This document shows, one piece after another, positions 59,929-64,000 of a DNA stretch of 64,000 bases (position 1 is its first letter; each line of letters begins with the position of its first letter). The notes under the pieces were generated by a model. That model did no database searches and was not told the origin of the DNA. It saw only the letters and a list, made by a program, of their open reading frames with translations. This DNA comes from Mangifera indica. Taxonomy: Eukaryota; Streptophyta; Magnoliopsida; Sapindales; Anacardiaceae. The stretch is taken from assembly GCF_011075055.1 (NCBI RefSeq), contig NC_058140.1, positions 15,129,945 through 15,193,944 of the forward strand. Direction: 5' to 3'. A program made the position numbers and the translations under genes.

Positions 59929-61504
59929 TCTAACTTCTTGAAGAAGGTGAAGATTGAAGGAAATCATTTGGTAAGGTTTTGTAACTGATACATAAGCCTC
60001 TTATCTTATTTGCATGGAATCCATTGACTTGATCATCTTTTTCTTTCTTTTTGACTCGCTTTTCTTGTCGATTTTCAAAGAGAAAGATAGAGAAAACAAA
60101 TTAAAGGTCTCTCCTGAAAAGAGTGTTTATTCTTTCCCTTCTTGGGGAGTCAAATAATCATTTATAAAATCACCTTTTGGACGACACAGATCAGAGTTGA
60201 TTAAGATGGTTTATGTGAAAACCAAGATACAAGAATAATTAACTCTGCATATTCAGTCTAGGTCAATTGAAAAACCTATTCTTAATTTTATTTTGATCCT
60301 CTTAATATTGGCTCCTTTTTTTTTCTATATATTTATCAGTTACATCATCGTATTAATTATTTTAGGAGTTACACTGTGTAGAGTTTTGAATGAAATTCTA
60401 AGCTATATTTATATATATGAATTTAATGAAGTTTTGTTTTTTTGGGAGAGGTTACGGTGGAGCATTGAAGGCACTGAAGGTGATAAGACCTGTGGAAGAC
60501 ATATATGAATCAGTGAAGCTTTAATTACAGATTAATTGTTTGTTTTTATTTGATTAATTTTTCTGTGTATTATATTCTAAGAAAAATATATATGTTCTAT
60601 AATTATTTCGTATTAGTTGAAGTTTTAAATTGACAAAACAAAAAGCAAAGATTGAAAGTAGAATGTGATCCATGCCTAGGGGCTGAGCCATCTCACCACC
60701 CGTCATTTGGTGGGTCTAACGGGTTGGATCAACCCGTTTGCAGGGTAAGCCCCGACGCACGGCAGAGGGGTCCTTTGGGCATTGTCTTTGTGGATCCTTA
60801 ACGGACTAGTTACAGGTTTTTGTGGATTGTTATGTTGGTTTTTTGTGAGCCAATCTACCATATTATATTTTTTACAGCCTGATTGTGTGGTAAAACCCCT
60901 GATAGGAGGCTATAGCCCTTGACCCTTGATTGCAAAAGGCTACGTGAAGATGTTCTTTAGGCTTCATGTCCCATCAAAGATATTCATTGTCTTTCATATC
61001 AAAAGGGTAAAAAACCATACTTGACTTATTCTCATATGATTTTATACTCATCTACTAGAAAGTACAATGAATAAGGTTACATGAGATTGTCCATATGTTT
61101 GCAAGTATACATTCTATTTAACTTCAACAATGAAAACTAGGTTTGCAGGTTTGGATATATAAAACGCTTGGACGATTAGACGAAGTTGAAGTTACTATCA
61201 ACAGTGGGTCCTTGATGAGGTCCAACTTGGAGTGCATATTGATGAATTCTTTGTACATATTGTACATATGTTGTATAACTCATTGTTCGTTTATATTACA
61301 ATAGATGTGCAACATCACAATATAGTTATTCATTTTATGTCAATAAATGCTTAACAATTAAATTGTGTTACCGCAAACTAAAATTAGCTTTTACATTTGT
61401 AGCAATCAACATATGAATACATCAACGACACTGAACACAACATATCGAATTAAGTTGCTAAATTACAATTTTGGGATAAAAACCATCAAATAAAGGATTA
61501 GTAA

Positions 61505-61620
61505 AAAAACAGTGTTATGTGCACAAAAAATAATATGCTACTATGTGATTGGATAGTTTTAAATTAGAGATAAAATAGCATTCAATCATACGGTGATATG
61601 TCATTATTTATACATATTGT
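61505..61620. repeat. Small palindromic repeat copy
   Basis: TGTGATTGGATAGTTTTAAA then AGATAAAATAGCATTCAATCA: the same arms and core as the copy at 23229. Confidence 0.6.
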
Positions 61621-61842
61621 TTTATTGCTTGTGAAATACGTCATGCTTGCATAAATCATATTAAATACAATATCAAACACAATGTTGCTTCGATTATACA
61701 CTTGTTATGATTTGCGCTGATATTTCCAATAATAGAAAACCAAATCTAGTGAAAATGTAAATTTTGTTAACTTTAAAGCAAGATTCTAATTTAGTGTGTA
61801 CGATTCGTTCTCCCTTTTTCGAAGAACAACCATGTCAATAAA

Positions 61843-62262
61843 TTGGTTTATGGTGTATGATTCGCTATATATGGTTTAAGGCTTAACATTTATGGTTTGG
61901 GAGCTTAGAGTTTATGATTCACAATTTAGGGTTTACGGTTCACAATTTAGATTTCACATTTACGGTTTATAATTAAGAGTTTATGGTTCACAGTTTAGGC
62001 TTAGGGTTTACAATTTTAAGTTTATGATATACAGTTAACGACTTAAGGTTAATGGCTTATAGTTAACGATTTGTGATTTAGGGTTTGGATTTATAGTTTA
62101 CGATTTATGGTTTAGATTGTATGATTTGAGTTTATAGTTGATGATCTAGGGTTTGCTATTCATGGTTTAAGGTTTATAATTTAGGGTTTATGGATCATGG
62201 TTTAGGGTTTATGATTTATAGTTTTTGGTTTATGGTTCACCGATTAGGGTTTAGGGTTTATG
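61843..62262. repeat. Degenerate telomere-like heptamer array
   Basis: About 420 bases built from GGTTTA, TTTAGGG and TTTATGG-type words, most in a 7- or 14-base rhythm (GGTTTATGATTTATAG, ATTTAGGGTTTATGG, GATTAGGGTTTAGGGTTTATG). The plant telomere unit TTTAGGG occurs many times but never in long perfect runs. Confidence 0.75.
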
Positions 62263-64000
62263 TCATGCTTTTTATATTTTTTTAATTTCAACATTTTCCT
62301 CCTTAATTAAAATACTTTAAATCATTAATACCAATAGCAAAATAACCAAAAATACATCATTCAATTTTCTTGCTTGATTTTTTGGTTTGTGAATGAAAAT
62401 TGATTGATGAAATTTGGAATTTACACTATGAACAATTTTGGGGTTTTTAAAAGTTTAAGGCTGATTCTAATTGTTCAAGGGATGAGCCCAATCCTAACAT
62501 TATTAGAGATGTTTGGCTAGAGATGTATAATGGGTAGGCTAAAATTGTATAAATCCCCTAAAATAGTTAATTTAATTAATTCTCTAAACAAAATCTATTT
62601 ATAAATTATTTATTGTTTATTCCAATGTTTAGTTATTCCATTGATCATACAAGCTTCAGTTAAATTATTGTATATAATAAAATATTTAATATTGCTACTT
62701 CAATATCAAATTATTCATCCTAAATTTTACTGAGTTTATCGTTGACTTCATTGTTGGATTCAATTACGCCATCGTTTTGGAAAAAATCTAATTACGGCTT
62801 ATAAATCAAGCAGTAAAATGAATACAATTTAAAGATGGGAAAGGAGATGTTGCTGAAATCAATACTCCCTTAAATATTGATGAAGGTGACCACTACGAAG
62901 GCATATTAGTTAGTACACGTAGAAGTGAATTTTGTTAAGACTAAAAAGTAGTCTTGTTCCGATATTTGTTTATTTTTGCAAATTAAAATGGTTTAATGCA
63001 AATACAGAGATGACAGTAAATCGTATTGGATCGACTCTAGCATAACTTATCATGTCTAGGGGTCAGATTGATGTGTTAGGATTGAAGGGTTTGCAACATC
63101 ACCCAAGGGTCCTTAATTCATACCTCTATGAGCCTTTAACGGTTTGTCTATGTGCTTTTCAGGATTGGTTCGCTAAATTATAATTTTTTAATAGTTTTTA
63201 ATAATTTTTTTATAAATAATTTTGTGATATTTTTTAATAAATCACATCCACCGCCTTGCAAGCCTTACCCCAAGATTGCGGATTGCGGGTCATGCCCCTG
63301 TGGGCTGTGCCGAAAAAGGGGGCATGGTTCTTATCACAGGCCGACATGTCTTTACAAATATATTGAAATTACAAGTTGAAGGGTACTTCAGCATCACAAA
63401 GAAACTGCAGTCAAAAGATATGGGCAACAAGTCAACAACCTTCACTAATATTTTAACGCTTCAATATATGCATTGTCCTTTTATAGTACCAAGTTTCCAT
63501 GAGGAAAATCACAGACAATCATTTATGTATAGAGAAATGTCTTGAAATTTGACTTATGATGGCAAACCCTAAATGATAACCTTTTATATAAAAAAATATG
63601 TTTAAGTTTGACATTTACTTGTTTCTATTTGCTGATCTGTAATCTATTTTGTTTTGTCTTTAGAAGAAAAAAGTTTGCTAAACAAACCGCACTCCACACG
63701 CAGAAGTAGAACTATACTGTTGTAAATCTAAAATCTTTCACATCAAAGAAATTGTTCAGAAATTTGTTTGAGAGGTGTTGAGAACTTTAAAGATTTATTG
63801 TTTACATTATTCTTAATCCTTTCATTCTTTGAAGAAGCATATTTTACAGAAAGAAGTAGGAAAAAAAATAGCTGCATGCAGAGACTGATCATACTAATAA
63901 AAACATAAGGGTATTATTAAGTAAATATTAATCAATTTACAATTAATGGCCCCAAAAGAAGTCATTTTGATGTATGCACCAAAAATTATACAAGAAAAAA

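Larger units (their letters stand above)
59930..64000. other. Gene-free right end with repeats
   Basis: Holds the MIR166 transcript 3' part, two weakly related blocks (about 60665-60820 and 63045-63160, sharing CTAGGGG(C/T), GGGTCCTT and CTTTAACGG-like words), a small palindromic repeat at about 61505-61620 and a degenerate telomere-like array at 61843-62262. No protein gene was recognised. Confidence 0.45.

Noticed and set aside
60660..60790. GC-rich stretch considered as tRNA or rRNA
   Set aside because: No cloverleaf or A/B boxes could be laid out; looks like a repeat fragment.

Overview
The window is nuclear DNA from a flowering plant, almost certainly a eudicot. It is AT-rich, its genes carry GT-AG introns at plant spacing, and the proteins read as orthologues of well-known Arabidopsis genes. 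The gaps hold plant miniature transposons (Mutator-like and hAT-like), AT microsatellites and a copia remnant. The species cannot be named from the sequence. No bacterial, viral or CRISPR features were seen.

Layout: (1) 1-5.1 kb, minus: RETICULATA-related chloroplast envelope protein, 3' end cut by the window edge. (2) 6.5-7.9 kb, minus: intronless UGT89-type glycosyltransferase. (3) 10.05-10.97 kb, plus: four-exon universal stress protein. (4) 12.35-14.55 kb, plus: eight-exon MRTO4 ribosome-assembly factor with a telo-box promoter. (5) 16.3-21.5 kb, minus: five-exon Pro/Ser-rich membrane-anchored protein of unknown function. (6) 27.6-29.1 kb, plus: F-box/LRR protein of the At1g10780 type. 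(7) 30.75-34.46 kb, minus: p24-delta cargo receptor. (8) 34.8-46.4 kb: transposon-dense block containing one small single-exon gene, MEE9-like, at 41.8 kb. (9) 49.0-53.5 kb, plus: ARGLU1-like RS/coiled-coil splicing-associated protein with a GC-AG intron. (10) 59.49-59.93 kb, plus: two MIR166 hairpins in one precursor. The rest is AT-rich intergenic DNA with many copies of a small palindromic repeat.

The genes do not form a pathway; this is ordinary eukaryotic gene order. I re-joined exons by splice sites and reading phase, and every complete multi-exon model closes in frame. No wholly new system was found. The best leads are the tandem MIR166 locus with a 52-codon ORF running through its first hairpin; a family of Mutator-like elements that are almost entirely inverted repeat and have exact 9-bp target duplications; an hAT-type miniature element inserted in the edge of another copy, with both duplications still readable; and a TATA box that appears to lie in the target duplication of a transposon just upstream of MEE9.
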